A stretch of DNA of 64,000 bases, taken from Williamsia limnetica. GTDB lineage: Bacteria > Actinomycetota > Actinomycetes > Mycobacteriales > Mycobacteriaceae. Shown one piece after another: positions 8,244 through 17,904 of this stretch; the stretch's first letter is position 1, and each line of letters begins with the position of its first letter. The notes beneath the pieces were generated by a model. The model saw only the letters and a list, made by a program, of their open reading frames with translations, was not told the origin of the DNA and did no database searches. The translations under genes and the position numbers were made by a program. Location: the NCBI RefSeq assembly GCF_003217475.1, contig NZ_QJSP01000002.1, positions 124,001 to 188,000 on the forward strand. Reading direction: 5' to 3'.

Positions 8244-9014
8244 ATGGACTTGGGATTGTCGGGGCACGTGGTGCTCGTGACCGGCGGCGTGCGCGGCGTC
8301 GGGGCCGGTATCAGTGCCGTGCTCACAGAGCTGGGCGCGACGGTCGTCGCCTGCGCCAGACGGCCGGCCGACGAAGGCTCGCCGGCGCCGTATGCCGAGT
8401 TCGTCAGCTGCGACATCCGCGACGCAGAGGCCGTGACCGCCATGATCGAGCAGGTGGTGGCGCAGCACGGCCGGCTCGACGGTGTCGTGAACAATGCGGG
8501 GGGTGCGCCCTTCGCGTTGGCGGCAGACGCCTCACCCCGCTTTCATTCCAAGATCGTCGAGCTGAACCTGCTGGCGCCGCTGATCATCGCGCAGGCCGCC
8601 AACAAGGTCATGCAACAACAGGACTCGGGCGGCTCGATCGTGAACGTGTCCAGCATGAGCGGACGCAGACCGTCACCCGGAACCGCGGGATACGGCGCCG
8701 CCAAGGCGGGCCTCGACTCATTGACCGGGTCGCTGGCGGTGGAGTGGGCTCCGCGGGTGCGGATCAACTCCGTGGTCGCGGGCGCGGTGCGCACCGAACT
8801 GGCGGACCTGTTCTACGGAGATGACGACGGTGTCGCGGCCGTGGCGCGGACCATCCCGATGGGCCGGCTGGCACTACCCGGAGATGTCGGCAACGCGGTG
8901 GCATTCCTGTTGTCTCCGTTGGCTTCATACATGACAGGTTCGACGATGGAAGTCCATGGTGGCGGCGAACGCCTTGCTTTCTGGGACGTCGGATCGAACG
9001 AGATCCCCAGCTGA
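8244..9014 (+). CDS. Short-chain dehydrogenase (Rv3549c-like)
   Basis: An SDR oxidoreductase of 256 residues. The Rossmann motif TGGVRGVGAGI, the NNAGG motif, the catalytic Ser in IVNVSSMSG and YGAAK (Tyr-x3-Lys) are present, so it should be active with NAD(P). ATG 8244 has GGGG a few bases upstream; ATG 8232 is an alternative in the same frame. It is transcribed divergently from echA20 from the shared operator. By position it corresponds to M. tuberculosis Rv3549c in the KstR2 regulon; the precise steroid intermediate it acts on is not known to me. Confidence 0.85.
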   Translation: MDLGLSGHVVLVTGGVRGVGAGISAVLTELGATVVACARRPADEGSPAPYAEFVSCDIRDAEAVTAMIEQVVAQHGRLDGVVNNAGGAPFALAADASPRFHSKIVELNLLAPLIIAQAANKVMQQQDSGGSIVNVSSMSGRRPSPGTAGYGAAKAGLDSLTGSLAVEWAPRVRINSVVAGAVRTELADLFYGDDDGVAAVARTIPMGRLALPGDVGNAVAFLLSPLASYMTGSTMEVHGGGERLAFWDVGSNEIPS

Positions 9015-9060
9015 TCGCACACCCCTGAGTTCTCAGACGACAAACCGAAGGAGCTAATTG

Positions 9061-9981
9061 ATGAGTGGAATCGTGGCCGGCCGAGTGGTCATCGTGACCG
9101 GGGCGGGCCGGGGCATCGGCAGGGAACACGCCCTGGCGTTTGCTGCCGAGGGTGCCAAGGTCGTCGTCAACGACATCGGAGCCGGTCTCGACGGGTCTCT
9201 TGCCGGCGAGAGTCCCGCCGAGCAGGTGGTCGCCGAGATCAAGGCCGCCGGCGGTGAGGCAGTGGTCAACGGCGACGATGTGGCCGATTGGGCGGGCGCC
9301 GAGAACTTGGTGCGCACTGCGATCGATTCCTTTGGCGCGTTGGATATCCTGGTCAACAACGCGGGATTCCTTCGCGACAAGATGCTCGTCTCGATGAGTG
9401 AAGAGGACTGGGACAACGTGATCCGAGTCCACCTGAAGGGGCATTTCGCGACGCTGCGTCACGCTGCTGCCTATTGGCGAGCCGAATCCAAGGCCGGGAA
9501 CCCGCGTGCGGCGCGAGTGATCAACACCTCCTCGGGCGCCGGACTCTACGGCTCTGTGGGACAGGGCAACTACTCCGCGGCGAAGGCCGCGATCGCGGAG
9601 CTGACGATTCAGGCAGCGGCCGAGATGAAGGCATATGGTGTGACGGTGAATGCCATCGCACCGTCGGCACGAACCCGGATGACCACGAGCTCCGGCGACG
9701 CGATGGCCGCGCAGATGGCCGCCCCCGAAGACGGTTCCTTCGACGCGATGGACCCCGCGAACGTCTCACCACTGGTGGTCTGGCTCGGCTCGGTGGAATC
9801 GGGCTCGGTCAGCGGCCGGGTCTTCGAAGTCGAGGGTGGCATCGTGTCGGTGACCGACGGCTGGCAGCGAAGCATCAAGCGCGACAAGGGTGCTCGCTGG
9901 GATCCGGCGGAACTCGGGCCCGTGGTCGAGGACATCCTGGCGCAGGCCCCGACCCCGATGCCGGTGTACGGCGCTAGATAG
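9061..9981 (+). CDS. Short-chain dehydrogenase (Rv3548c / Hsd4A-like)
   Basis: An SDR of 306 residues with the multifunctional beta-oxidation-type signature: TGAGRGIGREHALAFA, LVNNAGFLRDKML, NTSSGAGLYGSVGQGNYSAAK. It resembles 3-hydroxyacyl-CoA / 17-beta-hydroxysteroid dehydrogenases and parallels hsd4A at 39.6 kb. ATG 9061 has AAGGAG eight bases upstream. It follows the previous SDR by 46 bases and is probably in the same operon. It corresponds in position to Rv3548c; the substrate is inferred to be a CoA-linked hydroxy intermediate of ring or side-chain degradation. Confidence 0.85.
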   Translation: MSGIVAGRVVIVTGAGRGIGREHALAFAAEGAKVVVNDIGAGLDGSLAGESPAEQVVAEIKAAGGEAVVNGDDVADWAGAENLVRTAIDSFGALDILVNNAGFLRDKMLVSMSEEDWDNVIRVHLKGHFATLRHAAAYWRAESKAGNPRAARVINTSSGAGLYGSVGQGNYSAAKAAIAELTIQAAAEMKAYGVTVNAIAPSARTRMTTSSGDAMAAQMAAPEDGSFDAMDPANVSPLVVWLGSVESGSVSGRVFEVEGGIVSVTDGWQRSIKRDKGARWDPAELGPVVEDILAQAPTPMPVYGAR

Positions 9982-10028
9982 GAGGTCAGGTTCGTCAGAG
10001 GGGCAGGCACGATAGAAGGGCAGGCACG

Positions 10029-10394
10029 ATGAGCACGGAAACCGACCTCGTCGCGGCAGCGAAGTCGTACGTCGACGCGTTGGTCAGTCACGACCCAGCG
10101 GCGGTCCCGTTCCATCCGGACTGCGTGCGGATCGAAATGGGCGCCAAGACGGGTCGAAACGGTGATCACCTCCGACGTAGTCTGGCCAGAGGACCGCAGT
10201 ATCGGGTCATCCACGCGATCAGCGACTTCACCCCGCGCGTAGAGGGGCCGGTGGTGCACGTGACGTTCTATGTACACGTGCAGCCGAAGCCGTTGCGGTT
10301 GGCGGCCAAGGTGACCGAGAGCTTCGAGTTCGACGACGAGGGGCGAATCGTCAAGATCATTGCGAAGTTCGGCGTGCCGCGCCGCCGCCACTGA
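10029..10394 (+). CDS. Small NTF2/SnoaL-like protein
   Basis: A protein of 121 residues with the NTF2-like pattern: an N-terminal helix followed by strands ending in ESFEFDDEGRIVKIIAKFGV. Such folds serve as isomerases, hydratases or ligand binders; no catalytic residue can be assigned. It lies 47 bases after the upstream SDR and is probably its operon partner. The leader is odd: GGGCAGGCACGAT occurs twice (10001-10013 and 10018-10030), the second copy containing the start codon, so the start region has been duplicated. A very long perfect hairpin follows the stop. Confidence 0.7.
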   Translation: MSTETDLVAAAKSYVDALVSHDPAAVPFHPDCVRIEMGAKTGRNGDHLRRSLARGPQYRVIHAISDFTPRVEGPVVHVTFYVHVQPKPLRLAAKVTESFEFDDEGRIVKIIAKFGVPRRRH

Positions 10395-10400
10395 CAGCAG

Positions 10401-10462
10401 ACGCTCCACAAATACGAAGACGCGCCACATATAAGTGGCGCGTCTTCGTATTTGTGGAGCGT
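10401..10462. terminator. Perfect 28-bp inverted repeat between convergent genes
   Basis: The arms 10401-10428 and 10435-10462 are exactly complementary over 28 bases (each begins or ends with ACGCTCCACAAATACGAAGA or its complement) with the six-base loop ATATAA. One mismatch further out the pairing continues for a few bases. It sits seven bases after the NTF2-like stop and nine bases before the GNAT stop. A bidirectional terminator is likely, though it is longer and more perfect than usual. Confidence 0.75.
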
Positions 10463-10470
10463 TTGCGGGA

Positions 10471-11124
10471 TCAGGAACCCGGCGCGCGGATCACCAGGGG
10501 GACGCCCGGGAAGTAGGCGGCCAGCTCGGACCGCGAACGGCGTAGCGCAGCGGTGCCGTACCCCTTTTTACGATGGTCGGGGGCGATCCAGATCCGGACG
10601 TGGACCTCCCCGTCGGCGAGCTCGCCGAAGACGAGACCGATTTTGTCCGAACCCTCGACGGCGACGAGCCAGACGGCCTCCTCGGCGTGCATCCGGCTGT
10701 TGGCTGCTGAGATCTCGTCGGCGATTTCCGAAGCGGGGGAGCCGCTTCCGTCCCCAGCGGCACCGACGTCGGCGGTACGCGCCTTGAAGATGTCGGCGTC
10801 CTCATCGCTGAATGGGCGCAGCCCCAACGTCTCGGAGGTGCTGGCCGGACGCTCGGTCTGGGTGAACGTCAGCTTGGAATTGAGGTCTTCGAGTTCGGCC
10901 GCGTTCTCGCGGCGCGCACTCACCGTCAGGCGGTCGAAGGACATTCCCAGCACCGCTTCGGCTCCGATTGCCGGTACCGAGAGCAGGGTGGCGATGGACG
11001 AGATGGCCGACTCGCGGTCCTCGGCATCGACGATCGCGTCGAGGACTTCGTGGCGCCGTTCGAAGGCCGCCTCGAGGGCAGCTGTGATGTCGCGGCGAGT
11101 CGCCGCACGATCTGGAGCAGTCAT
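10471..11124 (-). CDS. GNAT-like acetyltransferase with a GyrA-tail-like N-terminal half
   Basis: A protein of 217 residues. The C-terminal half has the GNAT acetyl-CoA loop RKKGYGTAALRRSR preceded by VHVRIWIAPDH, so acyl transfer is expected; the substrate is unknown. The N-terminal part (about 15-80) looks like the coiled-coil region of gyrase A / topoisomerase IV A, especially GAEAVLGMSFDRLTVSARR next to the AQAILDLRLQKLTGLE pattern of GyrA. ATG 11124 is the start; the open frame upstream runs into the next gene and is not coding. It may be co-transcribed with the secreted protein gene 53 bases upstream. Confidence 0.7.
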   Translation of the reverse strand: MTAPDRAATRRDITAALEAAFERRHEVLDAIVDAEDRESAISSIATLLSVPAIGAEAVLGMSFDRLTVSARRENAAELEDLNSKLTFTQTERPASTSETLGLRPFSDEDADIFKARTADVGAAGDGSGSPASEIADEISAANSRMHAEEAVWLVAVEGSDKIGLVFGELADGEVHVRIWIAPDHRKKGYGTAALRRSRSELAAYFPGVPLVIRAPGS

Positions 11125-11177
11125 GCAGCCAAGTCTATGGCGAATGACTCCGGGTGGTCGGCTGACCCCGGTAAAGC

Positions 11178-12758
11178 TCACCCGACGGTCATCGGATGGT
11201 TCTGCGATCCGACTCGGAACATCAGCGGGGTCGTTCCGTCCCACGTTTCGGCAGCCACCGAACCGGTGGTGCCGACGGGGATGGCCACCGACCCGTTGGT
11301 TCGGGCGATGTGGTCGGCGGTGGTGTCGCTGCGTTTGACATCGACGTGCAGTGACCCCGGGAGACCGATGCCTGCGAGACCGAAGGTGTAGTCGCCATCG
11401 GTGTCTCGGCCGACCGAAACGGTGCTGCCGGGCAGGAGGTTCAGGCCGGTGCCCTTGGCAGCCACGGACCAGTCGGCTTCCTCGCTTGCGACCGTCAGCC
11501 GCGGGGTCAACGGGTACGTGCTGGACAGGCGCAGTGCGCGTTGATCGTCGTCGACGGTCACCGAGGCGCTGGCACCTGGGAGGAGCTCGAGGTCGTCGAC
11601 CTCGTTGATCCAGCCGTCGCCGAGGATCGAGATGTCCATGTCGGCGGTCTGCCCGAGGGGGACACCCCCGATCGTCAGCTTGAACGCCGCGCCGGCGGGC
11701 ACCCGGTAGAGCTCGCTTCTCGCGGTGTTGGCGTGGGCCAGCTTCTCGAGGCCTGCCACGGGGCGCCCATCGGGCGTGGTGATCCCCAGTGTCCAGTCGT
11801 TCGCGCTGCCGTCCGGGTTCTTGGCCGTGTCTTTGACCAGGAGCAGAACCGAATCGTCGCCGACGTCGCGGCAGGTGGGACATTCATGCACCCTGGTCAT
11901 CTGAGACAGCGGGAAGATGATCATCTGATTACTGGGAGACCCGACGAACAGATAACTTTTGTCCGCCGGATTCAAGGCCGTCGTGTAATACCACGTGTCT
12001 GAGGCCGCGTCTGCCACCATCATTTTCTCGACGCCCGGGAAATTGTTGTCATAAACGACTATTCCGGTTTTTCCGTCGCCGAGATCACGTAAGGCGATCG
12101 GGGTGATGCCGTGGCCGCCGATCTCGCCGAGAATCCCCAAGACGACGTGGTCGCCGCGTTGCCAGGCGGCCTCGAGCTGATCGAGGGTCGAAGCAACCGA
12201 TGACCTGCTGGGGCTGTCCGACGTCGGCACGGCGTACTGGGTGTTGAAGTAGCGCGAGATCAATCCGTCGAGTCGGTCCGAGGGGCCGACGTCGTAGAGA
12301 TTCTGTCCCGCGGGCACGTAGCCGGTCTTGTCGAGCTGTCCGCTGGCGAACAAGCCGGCGACGGCGGCCAGCCCGAAGCAATGCCCTCCGTTCGACGATT
12401 CGTTCGAGTCCTGTTCCAGCACTTCGCCGGTCGCACTCAAGACGCACGCGCCGTCGACAATACGTGCGCAGATGCGATCGCCGTAGAGCGACTGCATGGT
12501 GGCGGGTGTCATGCTGCGCCTGTGCAGGGCGTCGGACTCGCCCCAGTTCGCGAAGGAGAAGCCGTCACGCTTGACCTCGAAACCGCTGTCCGCGATCAAT
12601 GTGCCCGACGTCGGATCGGGTGCCACATAGGAACCGGGAGTGCCCGGCTGCTCGAGCGACCCTGTGTCAGGGAGATCGATGAGGGGGGCCGCGCCTGCAC
12701 TGACGGGAAACGCGAGCAGCATCGCCGCAACGAGCATCGATAGATAGCGCTTTCGCAC
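11178..12758 (-). CDS. Secreted putative papain-fold peptidase
   Basis: A protein of 526 residues with a signal peptide (basic start RKRYLS, hydrophobic LVAAMLLAFPVSAGA, cleavage near residue 23). I do not recognise a named family. A triad-like set is visible: Cys127 in NGGHCFGLAAV, His216 in GEIGGHGITPIAL and Asp237 in IVVYDNNFPG, the order and spacing of papain-like cysteine peptidases. The C-terminal 200 residues are beta-rich (ASVTVDDDQ, STVSVGRD) and may bind the cell surface. A CxxC pair occurs at ECPTC. The GTG start has AGGAGG close upstream. Peptidase activity is inference. Confidence 0.6.
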   Translation of the reverse strand: MRKRYLSMLVAAMLLAFPVSAGAAPLIDLPDTGSLEQPGTPGSYVAPDPTSGTLIADSGFEVKRDGFSFANWGESDALHRRSMTPATMQSLYGDRICARIVDGACVLSATGEVLEQDSNESSNGGHCFGLAAVAGLFASGQLDKTGYVPAGQNLYDVGPSDRLDGLISRYFNTQYAVPTSDSPSRSSVASTLDQLEAAWQRGDHVVLGILGEIGGHGITPIALRDLGDGKTGIVVYDNNFPGVEKMMVADAASDTWYYTTALNPADKSYLFVGSPSNQMIIFPLSQMTRVHECPTCRDVGDDSVLLLVKDTAKNPDGSANDWTLGITTPDGRPVAGLEKLAHANTARSELYRVPAGAAFKLTIGGVPLGQTADMDISILGDGWINEVDDLELLPGASASVTVDDDQRALRLSSTYPLTPRLTVASEEADWSVAAKGTGLNLLPGSTVSVGRDTDGDYTFGLAGIGLPGSLHVDVKRSDTTADHIARTNGSVAIPVGTTGSVAAETWDGTTPLMFRVGSQNHPMTVG

Positions 12759-12843
12759 TACGCCTCCTCAGGCCGCATGATCACAGGGGGTGGACAATTC
12801 CCGCCGAATCAAACGCCCAACGGGACCGATAAATGTCCGCTTT

Positions 12844-12863
12844 GAGAATAAGTTAGCTTATCG
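12844..12863. promoter_or_regulatory. AT-rich dyad upstream of the secreted protein gene
   Basis: ATAAG-TTAG-CTTAT is a small dyad in an unusually AT-rich patch within the 221-base gap between phoD and the secreted protein gene. It could be part of the promoter. It does not fit the IdeR consensus. Nothing else clear was seen in this gap. Confidence 0.25.
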
Positions 12864-12979
12864 CACGAGAAATTGCACCGGCTGGTGTGGATTGTTCTCC
12901 GGTGATGAACTCCAGGTCGCTGAAGAAGACTGCCGATTCGAATGCGTGATAAGCCCGTGATAGGTGAGGGAGTACGCGA

Positions 12980-14683
12980 CTACACGGCAGGGCGGCCCAC
13001 CGGGCCGACCTTCTGCGATCCGTTCGGTACCCGCCACGACTGGCCGTAGCGCTGTCCTGACCGCGGGTCGTCACGGTTGTTGACGAAGTACCAGTCCATC
13101 TGGGTCGCGGCGTCGGTCACCGTGAGCACCGCGTAGCCGTGGGCATCGGTGTCGACCCAGCGCAGATGCCGGTTCACATTGGTCAGAGCCGCCGCCGCTA
13201 CGTTGCCCACCGTGTATTCCGGGGCCCCGACGAGGTCGTCGACGTTGCTCGATGTCACCGAAGGCGTCACCAACTCTGTGCCGACCGTGCCTGCCCCCGG
13301 ATAGTTCGCGGGGTCGTTCGGCAGGTCACAGGCGAACGACATATGGATGTCGCCGGTGATGAAAACGGTGTTCTGGGTGTTGTTGTCCCGCAACGCCTGA
13401 TAGAGGCGCTGACGGTCGGCGGTGTAGCCGTCCCAGGGATCCGAGCTCAGCGGGATGCCGGCCTTGGGTATGCCGAGCAGCTCGGTGAGCGCTGCGGTGG
13501 TGCGGGGCTCGAGCGGCGGGATGAGGATGGGGCTGATCATCACCGGGTTGCCGACGATCTTCCATCGGGTGGGAGCCGACACGACGCCGTTCGTGAGCCA
13601 GGACATCTGGGCAGCGCCCGTGATCGTGGCCGCGGGATTGTCGGCGGCGTTCGAGGTCGTGCCCGGTTGTTCGGTCCGATACGTCCGCAGGTCCAGCATC
13701 GACAGTTCGAGCAGGTTGCCGTACCGCAGCCTGCGATAGAGGTGCCTGCCGCCTGCGTCGGGCACCGGGCGCACCGGCATCCACTCGTAGTACGCCTGCT
13801 CCGAGGCGGCCTTGCGGGCCGGCCAGTCACCTTCGGCGGCACTGTGGTTCTCGGCGCCCGAGGCCCAGGAGTCGTTCGCCGACTCGTGGTCGTCCCAGGT
13901 GCAGATCCAGGGCAGGTCGCGGTGGGCCAACTGCAGATCGGGGTCGGTCTTGTACTGCGCGTGGCGGATCCGGTAGTCCGCCACGGACACGATCTCGTGT
14001 GCTGGTTCGTGCCGTCGGACCGGGCCGTTCTTGCCGGTGTATTCGCCGATCCCGTATTCGTAGATGTAATCGCCCAGGTGCACGATGGCGTCGAGGTCCG
14101 GCTGCGCGGCCAGGTGCCGGTACGCACTGAAGTAGCCGGCCTCCCAGTTCGAGCACGACACGACGCCGAAGCGGACCCTGGCCACCTCGGCGGCCGTCGC
14201 GGGGGCGGTCTTGGTGCGGCCCACCGGCGACACCGCTCCCGCTGCCGGGCCGTCGACGACGTGGAACCGGTAGTGATAGCCGGTGTTCGGGTTCAGCCCG
14301 CCGGCATCGACTTTGACGGTGAGGTCGCTGCCGGCGTCGGTGGTCGTGGAGCCCGACGACACCACCGAACCGAATCCCGGATCGGTGGCCACCTCCCAGC
14401 GGATCGTCGTCGCGCTACCGCGACCCGAGCCCGCGACCGCGTCCGGAGTGGGCGTCACACGCGTCCACAGGATGACGCGGTCCGGCAGCGGGTCGCCGGA
14501 GGCGATCCCGTGCCGAAAGACGTCCGCGGCAGCCGACGACCCGGCGGAGGCATTGCCTGCGTAGACGGTCCCGAGAACGCCGACGGTGCCGATCACGGCG
14601 CCCCCGATGAATGCGCGACGCGACGGCTGGGTCCAGGAGGGCTGCAGGACCGGCTCTGGGAGGGAGTCAGGATGTGATGTCAT
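12980..14683 (-). CDS. phoD: Tat-exported alkaline phosphatase D (PhoD)
   Basis: A protein of 567 residues. The N-terminus carries a twin-arginine signal (PSRRAFIGGAVIGTVGVLG), so it is exported folded. The N-terminal PhoD domain includes FRHGIASGDPLPDRVILWTR. The metallophosphatase core shows VVSCSNWEAGYFSAYRHLA, HLGDYIYEYG, WDDHESANDSW and ITGDIHMSF, which hold the metal ligands of the PhoD family. It releases phosphate from mono- or diesters outside the membrane. A possible PHO box precedes it. ATG 14683 gives a standard Tat leader. Confidence 0.92.
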   Translation of the reverse strand: MTSHPDSLPEPVLQPSWTQPSRRAFIGGAVIGTVGVLGTVYAGNASAGSSAAADVFRHGIASGDPLPDRVILWTRVTPTPDAVAGSGRGSATTIRWEVATDPGFGSVVSSGSTTTDAGSDLTVKVDAGGLNPNTGYHYRFHVVDGPAAGAVSPVGRTKTAPATAAEVARVRFGVVSCSNWEAGYFSAYRHLAAQPDLDAIVHLGDYIYEYGIGEYTGKNGPVRRHEPAHEIVSVADYRIRHAQYKTDPDLQLAHRDLPWICTWDDHESANDSWASGAENHSAAEGDWPARKAASEQAYYEWMPVRPVPDAGGRHLYRRLRYGNLLELSMLDLRTYRTEQPGTTSNAADNPAATITGAAQMSWLTNGVVSAPTRWKIVGNPVMISPILIPPLEPRTTAALTELLGIPKAGIPLSSDPWDGYTADRQRLYQALRDNNTQNTVFITGDIHMSFACDLPNDPANYPGAGTVGTELVTPSVTSSNVDDLVGAPEYTVGNVAAAALTNVNRHLRWVDTDAHGYAVLTVTDAATQMDWYFVNNRDDPRSGQRYGQSWRVPNGSQKVGPVGRPAV

Positions 14684-14707
14684 TGCGCATCGAATCCTGG
14701 CACACCT

Positions 14708-14736
14708 GGTGAACCGGGGTGTACCAACCGGTGACC
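14708..14736 (-). promoter_or_regulatory. Possible PHO box upstream of phoD
   Basis: Read on the minus strand there are three direct repeats, GGTCACC, GGTACACC and GTTCACC, with start spacings of 12 and 10 bases. Actinobacterial PhoP boxes are direct repeats of GTTCACC-like units about 11 bases apart. The block ends 25 bases before the phoD start. The match is by eye. Confidence 0.5.
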
Positions 14737-14782
14737 TTCACGGAGAATTCTCGCCACCCCGCAGGTGAATTTCCCGTCCGCT

Positions 14783-15262
14783 TCAGCGCGGCTCGCAGAT
14801 GATGACGGGGATCTTGCGATCCGTCCACGCCTTGTACTGGTCGAAGTCGGCATAGACGTCGACGAGTTTCGGCCACAGCCGCTCCCGTTCGGTGTCATCG
14901 GCCTCGCGGGCACGCATCACCGACGTCTTCTTGCCCTCCTGGATGCTCACATCGGGGTTGGCCGTGATGTTGAGATACCAGGCCGGGTTGGACGCCATCC
15001 CACCCTGCGAGGCGACCACCACGACGTTGGCGCCGTCTCGGAGGTACAGCAGCGGAACGGTGCGCGGTTTGCCGGACTTGCGGCCGATCGTGGTCAGCAG
15101 GATGACGGGCACGGGATCCTTGAACCCCGCCCCGACCCGCCATTTGGCGCCGACCTTGCCTCCGGTGAGCTGGTAGATCTTTGTGTTCGCCCGAGACGAC
15201 AGCTTGACGATGGTGCTGACCGCCTTGGAGTTGAGGGCCTTGGGTGGTTCCTGGGTCGGCAC
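14783..15262 (-). CDS. Ddn-family F420-dependent nitroreductase-like protein
   Basis: A protein of 159 residues with the split-barrel fold of the deazaflavin-dependent nitroreductase family (M. tuberculosis Ddn, Rv3547). Visible are LLTTIGRKSGKPRTVPLLYL, ASQGGMASNPAWYLNITANP and the closing WTDRKIPVIICEP, which match Ddn as I recall it. The family reduces quinones or enones with F420H2. It lies six bases after fadA5 with a GTG start and is co-transcribed. In M. tuberculosis ddn also neighbours fadA5, so synteny supports the call. A steroid role is inferred only from the operon. Confidence 0.85.
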   Translation of the reverse strand: MPTQEPPKALNSKAVSTIVKLSSRANTKIYQLTGGKVGAKWRVGAGFKDPVPVILLTTIGRKSGKPRTVPLLYLRDGANVVVVASQGGMASNPAWYLNITANPDVSIQEGKKTSVMRAREADDTERERLWPKLVDVYADFDQYKAWTDRKIPVIICEPR

Positions 15263-15268
15263 CGGACC

Positions 15269-16528
<1,260 letters not shown>

Positions 16529-16553
16529 TCAGCAATGTGCTCTACCATCGAAC

Positions 16554-16567
16554 TAGAACACGTTCAT
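16554..16567. promoter_or_regulatory. KstR box, cyp125 side
   Basis: TAGAACACGTTCAT matches the KstR consensus except for the last base. It ends 22 bases before the cyp125 ATG and pairs with the site 80 bases away. Confidence 0.8.
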
Positions 16568-16589
16568 GTCTAGCATTTAGGTGGTTGCA

Positions 16590-17858
16590 ATGACGCAGGC
16601 CGAGAAGGTGTGCCCGTTCGCGGAGGGTTTCGACTTCACCAGCCCTGACCTGTTGGAACAAGGGATACCGGTGACTGAGTTCGCAGAGCTGCGAAAAACG
16701 TCGCCGGTCTGGTGGAACGCCCAAGCCCAGGGTAAGGGTGGTGGCTTCTCCGACGGTGGCTACTGGGTTGTCAGCAAGCACGAGGACGTGCGCGCGATAT
16801 CCAAGAACAACGAGGACTGGTCCACCAACGAAAACGGTGTGATCATGCGTTTCGACGACGCGATGACGTCCGAACAGCTCGACATCACGAAGGCGTTGCT
16901 GATCAACCACGATCCGCCGGAGCACACCCGCCTGCGCAAGCTGATCTCGAAGCTCTTCACGCCGAAGGCGGTGCACGCGATCGAGGAGAAACTCGAGGAC
17001 GCGGCACAGAAGATCGTCAAGGATGCTGCGGCCAAGGGCACCGGTGAGTTCGTGGAAGACGTCGCGATCAACCTGCCGTTGATGGCGATCGCCGACCTGC
17101 TCGGCGTTCCGGAGGACGACCGGGAGAAGTTGTACCACTGGTCGAACAACATGATGAACGCGGACGATCCGGAGTTCAACGCGGTGGATGAGGAGTCCGG
17201 GTTGACCCCCGCTCAGCTCTCTTCGGCCGAGATCCTCGGTTACGCGTACTCGATGGCAGAAGAGCGCAAGAAGTGTCCGGCCGACGACATCGTCACCGCG
17301 CTCGTCAACGCCGACATCGATGGACAGTCACTCGACGAGATCGAGTTCGGCTACTTCGTCATCCTGCTGACCGTCGCCGGCAACGAGACCACCCGTAACG
17401 CCATCAGCCACGGCATGAATGCGTTTCTCGACAACCCCGAACAGTGGGAACTGTTCAAGCGGGATCGTCCGGCCACCACTGCAGACGAGATCGTCCGCTG
17501 GGCGACTCCGGTCAACGCCTTCCAGCGCACCGCCCGTCACGATCTGGTGCTCGGCGGCCAGGAGATCAAAAAGGGTCAGCGCGTCGGAATGTTCTACGGG
17601 TCGGCGAACTTCGACGAGGACGTGTTCGAGAAGCCTTTCGAGTTTAACATCCTGCGTGACCCCAACCCGCACGTCGGCTTCGGTGGCCACGGCGCACACT
17701 ACTGCGTCGGCGCCAACCTGGCCCGCATGGAGATCAACCTGATCTTCAACGCGATCGCAGATCACATGCCCGACATCACCAAACTGGCCGAGCCCCGCCG
17801 ACTCCGCCACGGCTGGATCAACGGCGTGAAGGAACTGTCGGTCAACTACGGCAGCTGA
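16590..17858 (+). CDS. cyp125: CYP125, steroid C26(27)-monooxygenase
   Basis: A cytochrome P450 of 422 residues. CYP125 hydroxylates the terminal side-chain carbon of cholesterol or cholestenone and oxidises it on to the acid, starting side-chain degradation. The I-helix motif VAGNETTRNAI, the ExxR region TAADEIVRW-like (TTADEIVRW), and the heme-Cys loop GFGGHGAHYCVGANLARM are present. The N-terminal GKGGGFSDGGYW and LRKLISKLFTPKAV match CYP125A1 closely. ATG 16590 is preceded by TAGGTGG. A strong terminator and then a dispersed repeat follow the stop. Confidence 0.95.
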   Translation: MTQAEKVCPFAEGFDFTSPDLLEQGIPVTEFAELRKTSPVWWNAQAQGKGGGFSDGGYWVVSKHEDVRAISKNNEDWSTNENGVIMRFDDAMTSEQLDITKALLINHDPPEHTRLRKLISKLFTPKAVHAIEEKLEDAAQKIVKDAAAKGTGEFVEDVAINLPLMAIADLLGVPEDDREKLYHWSNNMMNADDPEFNAVDEESGLTPAQLSSAEILGYAYSMAEERKKCPADDIVTALVNADIDGQSLDEIEFGYFVILLTVAGNETTRNAISHGMNAFLDNPEQWELFKRDRPATTADEIVRWATPVNAFQRTARHDLVLGGQEIKKGQRVGMFYGSANFDEDVFEKPFEFNILRDPNPHVGFGGHGAHYCVGANLARMEINLIFNAIADHMPDITKLAEPRRLRHGWINGVKELSVNYGS

Positions 17859-17861
17859 ACC

Positions 17862-17903
17862 CACGAGAAAGCCCCCGGCCGAAAGGTCGGGGGCTTTCTC
17901 GTG
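17862..17903. terminator. Strong hairpin terminator after cyp125
   Basis: A 19-base stem with one G-T pair (CACGAGAAAGCCCCCGGCC with GGTCGGGGGCTTTCTCGTG) closed by a GAAA tetraloop. It begins three bases after the cyp125 stop. Confidence 0.85.
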
Positions 17904-17904
17904 T

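Noticed and set aside
12844-12863. Iron (IdeR) box upstream of the secreted protein gene
   Set aside because: The dyad ATAAG-TTAG-CTTAT does not match the IdeR consensus half sites; kept only as an unnamed dyad.
13139-14677. 512-codon plus-strand open frame inside phoD
   Set aside because: Composition is Arg/Gly/Val-rich with no fold, and phoD on the other strand has a Tat signal and metal motifs.
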